Below are positions 9,149 to 16,424 of a stretch of 37,634 bases of DNA, in pieces. The stretch's first letter is position 1; the number at the start of each line of letters is the position of its first letter. The translations under genes and the position numbers were made by a program. Origin of the DNA: an uncultured Bacteroidota bacterium (lineage in GTDB: Bacteria > Bacteroidota > Bacteroidia > Chitinophagales > Chitinophagaceae). The notes under the pieces are model-generated. The model ran no database searches, was not told where the DNA came from, and saw nothing but the letters and a program-made list of their open reading frames with translations. The stretch lies in the NCBI GenBank assembly GCA_903887415.1, contig CAISPO010000067.1:1-37634 (forward strand), given 5' to 3'.

Positions 9149-9274
9149 AGGTTTTATTTTTCAACAATTTACGCCCGCTAAACTATACAAACAATCCCAG
9201 GAAATACATGCAGCGATTTTATGCGCGAAAAAACATTATCTTTAATTCCTCTCTAACAGAGTAACACATACTTT

Positions 9275-9871
9275 ATGGCAACCGCAAAGAAAACAGTAAA
9301 AAAAGCGATAAAAAAAACGGCTCCAAAAAAAGCTGAACCAAAGAAGGTTGCCATAAAAAAAGTTGCCGCCAAAAAAACAGCAGCAAAAAAGAAAAGCGCT
9401 GTCAAAAAATCAACTGTGATAAACATGGAGCGGCCCACTACCGTAAATGCTTACCTGACCTTCAACGGAAATTGCGAGGAAGCATTTAATCACTATAGGT
9501 CTGTATTTGGAAACGAGTTTGTTTATTTTGGCCGGTTTAAGGATGTACCCGGCGCAATGGAAGGAAACAGGGTTCAGGCCGCGGATGCCAACAAGATCAT
9601 GCATGTGTCTTTACCCATAAGCAATGAAACCATGCTCATGGGCAGCGATACTTCTGAGACTATGGGGCACAATGTTACCGCCGGCAATAATTTTTCTATT
9701 TCCGTAGGCACCGGCAGCAAAAAAGAGGCTGACAGATTATTCACAGGCCTTTCTAAAGGCGGCAAGATAACAATGGCCATGAATAGTGCATTCTGGGGCT
9801 CCTACTTCGGTATGTTTACAGACAGGTTCGGAATTCAGTGGATGATCAGCTTTGTGCAAAACAACAATTAA
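9275..9871 (+). CDS. VOC/PhnB-like glyoxalase-fold protein with a lysine-rich histone-H1-like N-terminal tail
   Basis: 198 residues in two parts. Residues 1-50 are an Ala/Lys/Pro/Val tail with nine clusters of two or three lysines (TAKKTVKKAIKK, APKKAEPKK, AAKKTAAKKK), the composition of histone H1 C-terminal tails and bacterial Hc1/AlgP-type DNA-binding proteins. Residues ~51-198 are a PhnB-type VOC domain: VNAYLTFNGNCEEAFNHYRSVFG, MHVSLPI, LMGSD, and C-terminal FGMFTDRFGIQWMI. Met51 (9425) begins the usual start of stand-alone PhnB-like proteins, so an internal start is possible. The VOC part may bind a small ligand; the tail suggests nucleic-acid or polyanion binding. A membrane ORF follows after 6 bp. 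Confidence 0.85.
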   Translation: MATAKKTVKKAIKKTAPKKAEPKKVAIKKVAAKKTAAKKKSAVKKSTVINMERPTTVNAYLTFNGNCEEAFNHYRSVFGNEFVYFGRFKDVPGAMEGNRVQAADANKIMHVSLPISNETMLMGSDTSETMGHNVTAGNNFSISVGTGSKKEADRLFTGLSKGGKITMAMNSAFWGSYFGMFTDRFGIQWMISFVQNNN

Positions 9872-9877
9872 CGGCTT

Positions 9878-10039
9878 ATGAGAATTGTTCACCTCGCTTT
9901 GCTTGTAATAGCGGTTATCATTGCATTTTACGGTTTATTTTGTGTTAAGCATAACAATAATGCTATTGTTATGACAGGCATATCTTTTATGGCCTTGGCC
10001 GGTATGATAAGAATGGTTTTTCTAAGAAAACAGATATGA
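9878..10039 (+). CDS. Small two-helix membrane protein, unrecognised
   Basis: An ATG at 9878, 6 bp after the VOC stop, opens a 53-codon frame ending TGA at 10037-10039. It encodes helix 1 (LALLVIAVIIAFYGLFCV, ~6-23), a short polar turn (KHNNN) and helix 2 (VMTGISFMALAGMIRMVF, ~31-48), closing with basic LRKQI. The tight spacing suggests co-translation with the VOC gene. The hydrophobic layout and positive C-terminus are protein-like, but there is no known family to support it. Confidence 0.5.
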   Translation: MRIVHLALLVIAVIIAFYGLFCVKHNNNAIVMTGISFMALAGMIRMVFLRKQI

Positions 10040-10223
10040 TCGCTTTACATCATTTTGTTTAGCCCGCCACCTCTACCGTTATAAGTAAGCAGTCATTTGA
10101 ATACATTAAACCTTGCAGCCTCTTTTTATATGAACGTACTGTGGCAACGAAATCAGTTTTAATAAAATAAAAATATATTTTTCAAAAAGGCCCGTTAATA
10201 TTTCCTTTTCTCATATCCTGCTA

Positions 10224-10231
10224 TATCTTTA
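10224..10231 (+). promoter_or_regulatory. Possible -7 element (TATCTTTA) of the NlpC/P60 gene
   Basis: TATCTTTA differs from TAnnTTTG only in the last base and ends 19 bp before the ATG at 10251. The same octamer occurs 16 bp before the SBBP/T9SS gene start (30465-30472, minus). Region 10040-10223 holds nothing else I can name. Confidence 0.35.
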
Positions 10232-10250
10232 TAGACCCCAAACTATTTTT

Positions 10251-11096
10251 ATGAGGAAGGCATTTTTATATAAAGCCTCATACCGTGTGCTGTACGTTTT
10301 TTTCATTTGTTGCATAGCGGCGGGGGAATCTTATGGCCAGGATCACCAGCAACGACACATGACAATTTATGCCGATTCTGTAGCCGCTCCGAATAAAGAC
10401 TCTGCTAAAATCTCATCCGCATCCAACAAAACAAACATTAAGAAAAGCGGGCAGGTAGAAATTAAGGAGATCTTTGCCGGAGGCGTTAATGAGCCTGAAG
10501 CGGCAGACAATAAAGATTCGGCCGCCGCTGGCGACATTTCTGCAGGCGGTAAAGAACCGAGCCCTATAACGACCGCAAATGCCACCCGCACCGCCGAAGC
10601 GCAGGAATATTATGAATCTATAGACCCGGTAATAAGTAAGTATGCCGACATGATAGAAGAAGATGCACATGACATCAACAATTACCCGTTGTACCGTTTC
10701 ATTGATCGTTGGTATGGAGCACGCTACAAATACGGTGGCAATGATTCTACAGGCATTGATTGCTCGGCCTTCTCCCAAAAATTATATGATAAGGTTTATG
10801 GCACGGGCCTCGTTCGCACGGCAAGGGAGCAACGCAAAAGTGCGGAGCGAATAAAGGATTACGACGATGCCACTGAAGGCGACCTTGTTTTTTTCCGCAT
10901 ACACCGCATACGCATTTCTCATGTAGGTGTTTACCTCGCGAACGGTTACTTTGTACATGCATCCCGCTCTCACGGGGTGACAATAAGTAACCTCAATACT
11001 CCATACTGGCACCGGCGGTATGCTGGCTGTGGCAGGATACAAAAGGGCGCAAAGGCTCCTTTCGAGTCAGACTATACAGTAAGCCCTACGGAATAG
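10251..11096 (+). CDS. NlpC/P60 (C40) cell-wall peptidase, secreted
   Basis: 281 residues. An N-terminal hydrophobic segment (~11-25) ending ESYGQ is a signal peptide; two Cys (20-21) in it are not in a clean lipobox. Residues ~40-115 are a low-complexity Ala/Asp/Ser/Lys linker. The catalytic domain occupies ~145-265: YGARYKYGGN, GIDCSAFS (Cys171), RISHVGVYL (His224) and YFVHASRSHGV (His236), the C-H-H set of NlpC/P60 enzymes that cut gamma-D-Glu-diamino acid bonds in peptidoglycan. It acts in the periplasm, in wall remodelling. Transcribed alone. Confidence 0.9.
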   Translation: MRKAFLYKASYRVLYVFFICCIAAGESYGQDHQQRHMTIYADSVAAPNKDSAKISSASNKTNIKKSGQVEIKEIFAGGVNEPEAADNKDSAAAGDISAGGKEPSPITTANATRTAEAQEYYESIDPVISKYADMIEEDAHDINNYPLYRFIDRWYGARYKYGGNDSTGIDCSAFSQKLYDKVYGTGLVRTAREQRKSAERIKDYDDATEGDLVFFRIHRIRISHVGVYLANGYFVHASRSHGVTISNLNTPYWHRRYAGCGRIQKGAKAPFESDYTVSPTE

Positions 11097-11217
11097 AATT
11101 ATCAAACAAACGGCAATTAACGCAGGCTTGGTATTTTTGAGCACGGCAGTAATTGTTGCAGCAGTGTTGGTATTGGTGTTGTTCCTCGTTATTGTAAACG
11201 CTGCGTCGGCGGGAACG

Positions 11218-11499
11218 TCAATTATTGCCGGAAAACATGGACAGAACACGTTTTTTCCAATTAAGATTCCTGAATTTATAAGGGAAGGTGCCCAGGTAAT
11301 TATCCGGGCAAAGTTCCCCGATCGTTTTATTATGTGTCCTGTCCAGGTTGTTTATTGCACGTATTGCCTCCCACAGATCCTTATAATCAACGCGTTTACC
11401 ATCTTCAAAATAGCAGTTTTTGCCGCCATCATACATGCCGAACTTCATGCCCTTTCTGAGGTTATCAATAATCTTATTTTGCTGCGCAGTAAGCCCCAT
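11218..11499 (-). CDS. Hypothetical small cytosolic protein
   Basis: 93 residues, no signal peptide, basic. Begins MGLTAQQNKIIDNLRKGMKFGMYDGGKN, continues CYFEDGKRVDYKDLWEAIRA and ends KKRVLSMFSGNN. The mixed helix/strand pattern and conserved-looking Trp, Gly-Gly and Tyr are protein-like, but I recognise no family. It converges with the NlpC gene; 11097-11217 between them holds no clear element. Confidence 0.55.
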   Translation of the reverse strand: MGLTAQQNKIIDNLRKGMKFGMYDGGKNCYFEDGKRVDYKDLWEAIRAINNLDRTHNKTIGELCPDNYLGTFPYKFRNLNWKKRVLSMFSGNN

Positions 11500-11580
11500 A
11501 ACCCAAAATTACTTTTCTTCCGGTAAAATTACTCATGAATTATTTGTAATGAAAAAATTAAATCTGTGTAAACTGTTGAT

Positions 11581-12129
11581 TTATTTGGAATCATACACCA
11601 GTCGCAGCTCATCCCTGAAGAGTTCACTATGCGTATCTGTGATCCTTCGCTCCACGAAACCTTCCCCGGTATATAGCCGGATCCGGTCAACATAGTTATG
11701 TACCATCATTTCAGCATCACCAAGGGTAATGGGGAATGACAAAAAAATACCTTCGGCGCCGCTGCCTGCCCATCGCCTGGCACCATCGCCTTTGCTGGTT
11801 GTTTTATATTCCGTATTATACAAGGTCACCACGTTGTCATCATCAAGCAAAAGCTGGAATTTTCCATTCCTGGGCACTACAAAAACATCGCCGCCCTGTA
11901 TTATTTTCAGGTCCAGGTATAGCTTGCCGTTTATACTCGATATTCTGTAAAACGTATTCATGGTGCGGTGCAGGTTGCCCCGTTCAAACACCTGCCAGTA
12001 GCTGCATTTAATGACATCATGCGTAGAATCATCTACGTAGTCGAGTCCAAGCCTGTCCCAAAATTGCCCCTGCGCAAGGCTAACCACGGGCAGCAGGAAA
12101 ATCAAAATAGGAAGCAATAAACGTTTCAT
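11581..12129 (-). CDS. Secreted protein of unknown function
   Basis: 182 residues from the ATG at 12129, chosen because it opens directly on a Sec signal (MKRLLLPILIFLLPVVSLAQG); the frame is open for 27 more codons upstream, but these are not signal-like. The mature part is beta-rich (FYRISSINGKLYLDLKII, KFQLLLDDDNVVTLYNTEY, GEGFVERRI) with a GSGAEGIFLSFPIT segment. It resembles small periplasmic beta-sandwich proteins and has no catalytic motif. It follows the lipoprotein gene at 12174-12350 by 44 bp and is probably co-transcribed. Confidence 0.65.
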   Translation of the reverse strand: MKRLLLPILIFLLPVVSLAQGQFWDRLGLDYVDDSTHDVIKCSYWQVFERGNLHRTMNTFYRISSINGKLYLDLKIIQGGDVFVVPRNGKFQLLLDDDNVVTLYNTEYKTTSKGDGARRWAGSGAEGIFLSFPITLGDAEMMVHNYVDRIRLYTGEGFVERRITDTHSELFRDELRLVYDSK

Positions 12130-12173
12130 CCGGGGAATTTGCGTAAATATAATCACGAACGAACGAAATATTA

Positions 12174-12350
12174 TCATATTACGCCGTGGGAATAGCTCCA
12201 TTTGTACCATTTTGTACGATAAGGATTATAATGTTGGTCGTACTGATGGTTTTTGTGTTTGTAGCGTGTATAATACTGTGGTGCACGGCAGCCATCTGCC
12301 GTAACAAGTACAACGAGTAATAACAGTATGATAAATAGTACTCGTTTCAT
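12174..12350 (-). CDS. Small lipoprotein rich in Tyr, His and Lys
   Basis: 58 residues from the ATG at 12350, preferred over one 7 codons upstream because the signal sequence starts MKRVLFIILLLLVVL. Lipobox TADGC places the lipidated Cys near residue 21. The mature part of only ~37 residues (APQYYTRYKHKNHQYDQ, then NPYRTKWYKW) is aromatic and basic, like other tiny Bacteroidota lipoproteins of unknown role. Confidence 0.55.
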   Translation of the reverse strand: MKRVLFIILLLLVVLVTADGCRAPQYYTRYKHKNHQYDQHYNPYRTKWYKWSYSHGVI

Positions 12351-12632
12351 AAGGCAGCCGGAGATGTTCACAAAATTACATTTTTTTTGCGCTTTCCGAA
12401 ATGTAAACTGTGTATAACGTTTGAGCTTATTTTTCTGATTGTTTGCTAAGCCAAAGCACTTAAGTCGTTTTGCTACAATATATAATGAGGGGTACTATGA
12501 TAATTTATGAAAAGTGAATATACTTATTAATGTATGATTTTATGCAAAATACAAATAAATATAATTATATTTACGTGATTTCATGAAGTTTATACAAACA
12601 AATTGTAACTTAGTTTCCCCAAAAAACATCAC
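12351..12632. other. AT-rich divergent intergenic region
   Basis: This region lies between a minus-strand lipoprotein and a plus-strand hypothetical gene. It must contain two promoters, but no element close to TAnnTTTG with a matching TTTG stands out. No hairpin with a T-tract, tRNA or small ORF was found. Confidence 0.3.
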
Positions 12633-12905
12633 ATGGAACAGATGATAGTGGAATACGACTATTACAGCGACAAAATACACCCACGCTGCCTGGCAGAATT
12701 TCAATCACGGGTGAAACATATATACAAAGACTACAGGGTTACTGTAATCTGCCAGGTGAAAGAACGTACCATAAACAAGCACACAAAGCTGCAGTTGTGG
12801 CTGCTGCACCCAGAGCTGCAGGAATGGCTGAATGACGCAGAATTAAAGGATGTAATACTGGATAACCTCAAAGAGAAATTTGAGTTCTGCGTAATTAATT
12901 ACTAG
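12633..12905 (+). CDS. Hypothetical cytosolic protein
   Basis: 90 residues, ATG at 12633 (Met4 at 12642 is an alternative). It begins MEQMIVEYDYYSDKIHPRCL and ends with a helix DVILDNLKEKFEFCVINY; the middle KDYRVTVICQVKERTINKHTK is strand-like. No signal or membrane segment, and no family recognised. It converges with the ABC exporter, 17 bp between stops. Confidence 0.55.
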   Translation: MEQMIVEYDYYSDKIHPRCLAEFQSRVKHIYKDYRVTVICQVKERTINKHTKLQLWLLHPELQEWLNDAELKDVILDNLKEKFEFCVINY

Positions 12906-12922
12906 TACTTTTCCATTCACAC

Positions 12923-14734
12923 TTATGCGTCAAATAACTGTAGTTTGTTCAGGTTCCTGTACAGGCCTTCTTCTATAGTTATCAGTTCCTGGTGAGTACC
13001 GCTTTCTTTTACCTTACCGTCCTCCAGCACTACTATTACATCTGCATTGCGGATGGTGGAGAGCCGGTGGGCGATCACAAATGAGGTGCGGTTTTTCATC
13101 AGGTTTTGCAATGCCTCTTGTACCAAAGATTCCGACTCGGAATCGAGCGAGCTTGTGGCTTCATCGAGCAGCAGGATAACAGGATCTTTTAAGATAGCCC
13201 GGGCTATGGCCACCCGTTGCCGCTGGCCGCCGGAGAGCTTCACGCCGCGCTCCCCTACTATTGTTTCGTAGCCTTCCGGGAACCCCATTATAAAATCGTG
13301 TGCATTGGCTTTTCGTGCAGCAGCATGTATGTCTTCTAGGTCTGCGCCAGGCTTACCATAGGCGATATTTTCAAGGATAGTTCCTCCAAACAGCAATATG
13401 TCCTGCGGCACCAGCGCCATTTGCTTGCGCAGTTGTGTAAGGGGTATTGACGAAGCCTCTTTACCATCAAACAAAATACGGCCTTTGTCCGGCTCGTAAA
13501 ACCGCAGCAACAGTGATGCCAATGTGCTCTTGCCTGCGCCGCTCGGCCCTACAATTGCTATCTGCTGACCGCTGCGGGCTTCTATGCTCACATCTTTTAT
13601 TACCTCAATTTCTTTTCTGGACGGATAGCTGAAGCCAATATTTTCCAGCGAAACATTGCCATGAAGCCTGAATTTATCCTGTAGCTCAACAGCAGCTATC
13701 TCCACGTTTTCTGATGTTTCTTTCAGCAATTCCCGTACACGCTGTGTGGCGCCAAGTGTTTTCTGAAGTTGTGAATACAGTTCAGCAAAACCCGCCATAG
13801 TACCACCCACAAATGCGGTATAAACTACAAACGCAGTAAGATCGCCAAATGAGAGGTGGCCCTGCTGCATGAGGCCCGCGCCATACCAAACTACAAGCAC
13901 TATAGCCCCAAACACACTAAACAGCATGAACGAAACGAAAATGCCCCTGAAACGCCCGTTGCTTATAGCGAGCTTTACCACATCGTTGATACTTTTGGTG
14001 TATCTTTTTATTTCGTACCACTCATTTGAAAACGCCTTTACATTGCTGATGCCCTGCAGTGTTTCCTGCACTATCGTGCCCGACTCAGCAAGCTGGTCCT
14101 GCGCCTGGCGCGACAGCTTGCGGATGAACTTGCCAAACACAAGCGCAATAACAATAATTACAGGCACTACAGATAACATAAGCAGCGTCATCTTTATGTT
14201 TATGTACATGATCATACCGATGCCAATTATAAGCACAAGTATGCCGCGCAGTATCTCCGCAAACACACTGGTTACCGCATCCTGTATTTGCGATACATCG
14301 GCGGTTATCCTGCTGGAAAGCTCCCCCACCCTGCGCTGTGCGAAAAAATCCATGGGCATAATGATCATGTGTCGGTAAATATCTGTGCGCATATCGGCTA
14401 CAGTATGCTCGCCCACGTAGGTGAACAGATATATACGCAGGAAAGAAAAAACCATTTGCACAGCCAGTACGGCAATCATTATTAGGGCTATAGTGCCAGG
14501 CGCAAATGCAAAACGCCCGGTAAGATCTCCGTGTGCGCTGTCGATAAGTTTCTTTAGCAGGAACGGGAATGCCATCGTGGTGCCGCTGGAAAGGCCGATA
14601 AACACCAGCCCGGGAATAAACACATTATTATAGGGCCGGAGATACCGGAATATCACCATTGCCTCTTTAATCGAGTCCTTACTGATCTTCACCTTTGGTG
14701 ATTCTTCCTTGTTCGTTTCTCTTGGTCTGGCCAT
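12923..14734 (-). CDS. ABC exporter, fused permease and ATPase (MsbA/BmrA type)
   Basis: 603 residues. The type IV exporter membrane domain (~25-330) has six helices, followed by the nucleotide-binding domain with Walker A GPSGAGKS (396-403), Q-loop PQD (443-445), signature LSGGQRQRVAIA (500-511), Walker B VILLLDE (519-525) and H-loop His556. All catalytic residues are intact. It works as a homodimer or heterodimer in the inner membrane; lipid A/lipid or drug export is typical for the subfamily, and the substrate is not readable here. A 7-bp tandem repeat array (14740-14770) abuts the start codon in place of a normal leader. Confidence 0.92.
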   Translation of the reverse strand: MARPRETNKEESPKVKISKDSIKEAMVIFRYLRPYNNVFIPGLVFIGLSSGTTMAFPFLLKKLIDSAHGDLTGRFAFAPGTIALIMIAVLAVQMVFSFLRIYLFTYVGEHTVADMRTDIYRHMIIMPMDFFAQRRVGELSSRITADVSQIQDAVTSVFAEILRGILVLIIGIGMIMYINIKMTLLMLSVVPVIIVIALVFGKFIRKLSRQAQDQLAESGTIVQETLQGISNVKAFSNEWYEIKRYTKSINDVVKLAISNGRFRGIFVSFMLFSVFGAIVLVVWYGAGLMQQGHLSFGDLTAFVVYTAFVGGTMAGFAELYSQLQKTLGATQRVRELLKETSENVEIAAVELQDKFRLHGNVSLENIGFSYPSRKEIEVIKDVSIEARSGQQIAIVGPSGAGKSTLASLLLRFYEPDKGRILFDGKEASSIPLTQLRKQMALVPQDILLFGGTILENIAYGKPGADLEDIHAAARKANAHDFIMGFPEGYETIVGERGVKLSGGQRQRVAIARAILKDPVILLLDEATSSLDSESESLVQEALQNLMKNRTSFVIAHRLSTIRNADVIVVLEDGKVKESGTHQELITIEEGLYRNLNKLQLFDA

Positions 14735-14739
14735 TTTAT

Positions 14740-14770
14740 AGTCGTAAGTCGTTAGTCATAAGTCGTAAGT
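14740..14770. repeat. Heptanucleotide tandem repeat directly upstream of the ABC exporter
   Basis: Four heptads plus three bases: AGTCGTA, AGTCGTT, AGTCATA, AGTCGTA, AGT (plus strand). Read in the gene's direction the unit is TACGACT and the array ends 5 bp before the ATG, occupying the space where RBS and -7 element should lie. Confidence 0.8.
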
Positions 14771-14877
14771 GCGGAACCCCGCAAAGGTATCTGCCTGTGT
14801 GTTTCAAAATTTATTATTATCGGTAAATGTTTCTGTTTGGTCGGTGAATGGATGGATGCAATGCTGGAACAGCAGCG

Positions 14878-15156
14878 TTATTCCCGCTTCCTGTTTTTAT
14901 AATCAATGATCCGTTGATTGCGTGCTTTATCCTCTGCGTCTTCTTCCTTTTCCTCTTTTTTTATTGCCTTTCTTAGCTGCCTTTTTGCCTTTCTCCCGTT
15001 GAGCCTGCGGTATTCTTTTTTCTCTCTTCTTTCCTCCTTGCGAACAGCACGGTCTTCAGCCTTTGTATAGCCCACCTGCGCATAAGTAGGAATAGCCCCT
15101 AACATAAAAAAGAAAATGATTATAAAAATGTACTTGTTCAATTTGAAATGATGCAT
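14878..15156 (-). CDS. Small secreted, highly charged helical protein
   Basis: 92 residues. A signal peptide (hydrophobic ~9-23, ending PTYAQ) is followed by an almost entirely Lys/Arg/Glu helix (RKEERREKKEYRRLNGRK, KKEEKEEDAEDKARNQR). Such a single charged helix or coiled coil may bind an anionic envelope component. Common in Bacteroidota without assigned role. Confidence 0.55.
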   Translation of the reverse strand: MHHFKLNKYIFIIIFFFMLGAIPTYAQVGYTKAEDRAVRKEERREKKEYRRLNGRKAKRQLRKAIKKEEKEEDAEDKARNQRIIDYKNRKRE

Positions 15157-15249
15157 TTATAATAACGTAAGCCATATGGTTCAGGCCATGAACAAATACT
15201 TTGTCTGCAAATTTAGGCAAAAGAGGCAATATATGCCGTGAAGGACTAT

Positions 15250-15284
15250 GATAAAGAAACAGGCTGCCGGTAAAGGGCAGCCTG
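15250..15284 (-). terminator. Terminator of the Gly/Tyr/His-rich protein gene
   Basis: Perfect 9-bp stem CAGGCTGCC (15260-15268) and GGCAGCCTG (15276-15284) with a 7-base loop; on the minus strand it is followed by TTTCTTTAT. It lies 26 bp beyond the stop at 15310. Confidence 0.8.
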
Positions 15285-15309
15285 CTTATTAATATTTCCA
15301 GTTCTTTTA

Positions 15310-15615
15310 TTAGCGACGATAACCGTGGCCATAGTGCCCGTGGCCGTAATATCCACGGCCATATCCATGACCATAGTAACCATGGCCGTAATATGGCCTG
15401 CCGTAATACCCTCCGCCTACTACCACCGGCACAGGCGGTACATATACGGGAGGCACATAAACACGGGGAACGGGAATGTAGGCCCTTACTACCGGGTGCG
15501 GCGCATACCAGCCGCCTCTGTGGTAACCTCTCCAGTGCTGTGCATTAGCTGAAGAACTAATACCTGCTGATAAAATAATTATCATTAAGGCGGTTGCAAT
15601 CATTTTGAGTTTCAT
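15310..15615 (-). CDS. Secreted Gly/Tyr/His-rich low-complexity protein
   Basis: 101 residues with a Sec signal peptide (MKLKMIATALMIIILSAG, cut near SANAQ). The mature part has a Pro/Val block (VYVPPVYVPPVPVVV) and a C-terminal half made of GYYGHGY-type units (Gly, Tyr, His, Arg only). The composition resembles secreted low-complexity proteins, and the His content could bind metals; no enzyme motif. The DNA is correspondingly repetitive at 15318-15400. It is flanked by a strong terminator and a candidate promoter, so it is a real transcription unit. Confidence 0.7.
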   Translation of the reverse strand: MKLKMIATALMIIILSAGISSSANAQHWRGYHRGGWYAPHPVVRAYIPVPRVYVPPVYVPPVPVVVGGGYYGRPYYGHGYYGHGYGRGYYGHGHYGHGYRR

Positions 15616-15634
15616 AACGTTTTGTTTTTGTTAT

Positions 15635-15662
15635 ACAAGATAGATGCAAACAGCCTGCCAAA
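15635..15662 (-). promoter_or_regulatory. Candidate promoter of the Gly/Tyr/His-rich gene
   Basis: On the minus strand a -33 TTTG (plus CAAA 15659-15662), a 16-bp spacer and TATCTTGT (plus ACAAGATA 15635-15642), a one-mismatch -7 element, end 19 bp before the ATG. Confidence 0.4.
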
Positions 15663-15742
15663 GTTTAAACTAAAACGCAAAAACACCGCATCTTGATGTT
15701 TTTAACATATTGTTGCGTGGTTGCTAATTTTGCGGTCGTTTC

Positions 15743-15985
15743 TTATTTCAGCCGGTCTATTTTTTCATTCACTGTTGCGAGCTCCTCTTTCAGCAGGCTG
15801 CTTAGTTCTTCCAGAGCGTCGAGATTATCGTCAATGTCCTTATGGGAACAGGTGATCTTACGTTTTAGTTCACGTAACTTTTCTCTTGTTTCCGTGCCCT
15901 TTGCAGGCGCAAAAAGCACGCCGGCAACCATGCCTGCGGCAACTCCTGCGGCAACAGTATATAACACATTTTTAGCCTTGCCCAT
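15743..15985 (-). CDS. YtxH domain-containing protein
   Basis: 80 residues. An N-terminal glycine-rich membrane helix (LYTVAAGVAAGMVAGVLFAPAKG) followed by TETREKLRELKRK and a coiled C-terminal helix is the YtxH architecture (GxxxGxLxAPxxGxExRxKL). YtxH proteins are small membrane-associated stress proteins. It directly follows a second YtxH gene (11 bp between that stop and this start), so the pair is one transcript. Confidence 0.85.
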   Translation of the reverse strand: MGKAKNVLYTVAAGVAAGMVAGVLFAPAKGTETREKLRELKRKITCSHKDIDDNLDALEELSSLLKEELATVNEKIDRLK

Positions 15986-15996
15986 AACTTTGCTTT

Positions 15997-16245
15997 TTAA
16001 AATTTGATCTCCTCTATTTTACGGTTCACTTTACTGAGTTCTTTTTGCAGCGTTGACTTTATCTCTTCCAGCGATTCCCTGCCCTTATCAATGCCATCTG
16101 ATACAGTCCCGGATAATTTCCGTGCGCGTTTCATCAGCTTTTTTCTTGTTTCTGCGCCTTCTTCGGGCGCTATAAGTACGCCGAGTGCAGCGCCAATGGC
16201 TACACAGGCTCCTATTCCTAATAATATTCTTGTTGTCTTGTTCAT
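15997..16245 (-). CDS. YtxH domain-containing protein (paralogue)
   Basis: 82 residues from the ATG at 16245. The frame stays open for 55 codons upstream, but these are not YtxH-like, and MNKTTRILLGIGACVAIGAA is the usual family start. The motif ALGVLIAPEEGAETRKKLMKR is followed by a coiled-coil helix ending KVNRKIEEIKF. It shares the layout and the closing NRKI/NEKI helix with its neighbour, pointing to tandem duplication; the two may form hetero-oligomers at the inner membrane. Confidence 0.85.
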   Translation of the reverse strand: MNKTTRILLGIGACVAIGAALGVLIAPEEGAETRKKLMKRARKLSGTVSDGIDKGRESLEEIKSTLQKELSKVNRKIEEIKF

Positions 16246-16424
16246 AACATATGGTTTAACGAGATTAAATTTGAATAGCAAAAGTAAAAAGCAATAACAG
16301 GCCGGATTATGACGTTGGTCATTAGCAGTTATGATTGCTATTACCTGCATACAAAGTCCATGCCGCCGCATAATTCGTTTTTTAGGTTTTATCTGTATTT
16401 TTCGCTCCATAATTCCTGCTGTTT

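Noticed and set aside
11128..11526. Plus-strand frame with a hydrophobic start
   Set aside because: Starts at TTG without leader and runs antisense through the more protein-like minus gene at 11218-11499.
15318..15400. Regular repeats resembling a CRISPR array
   Set aside because: They encode the GYYGHGY units of a secreted protein; no uniform repeat/spacer lengths and no cas genes.
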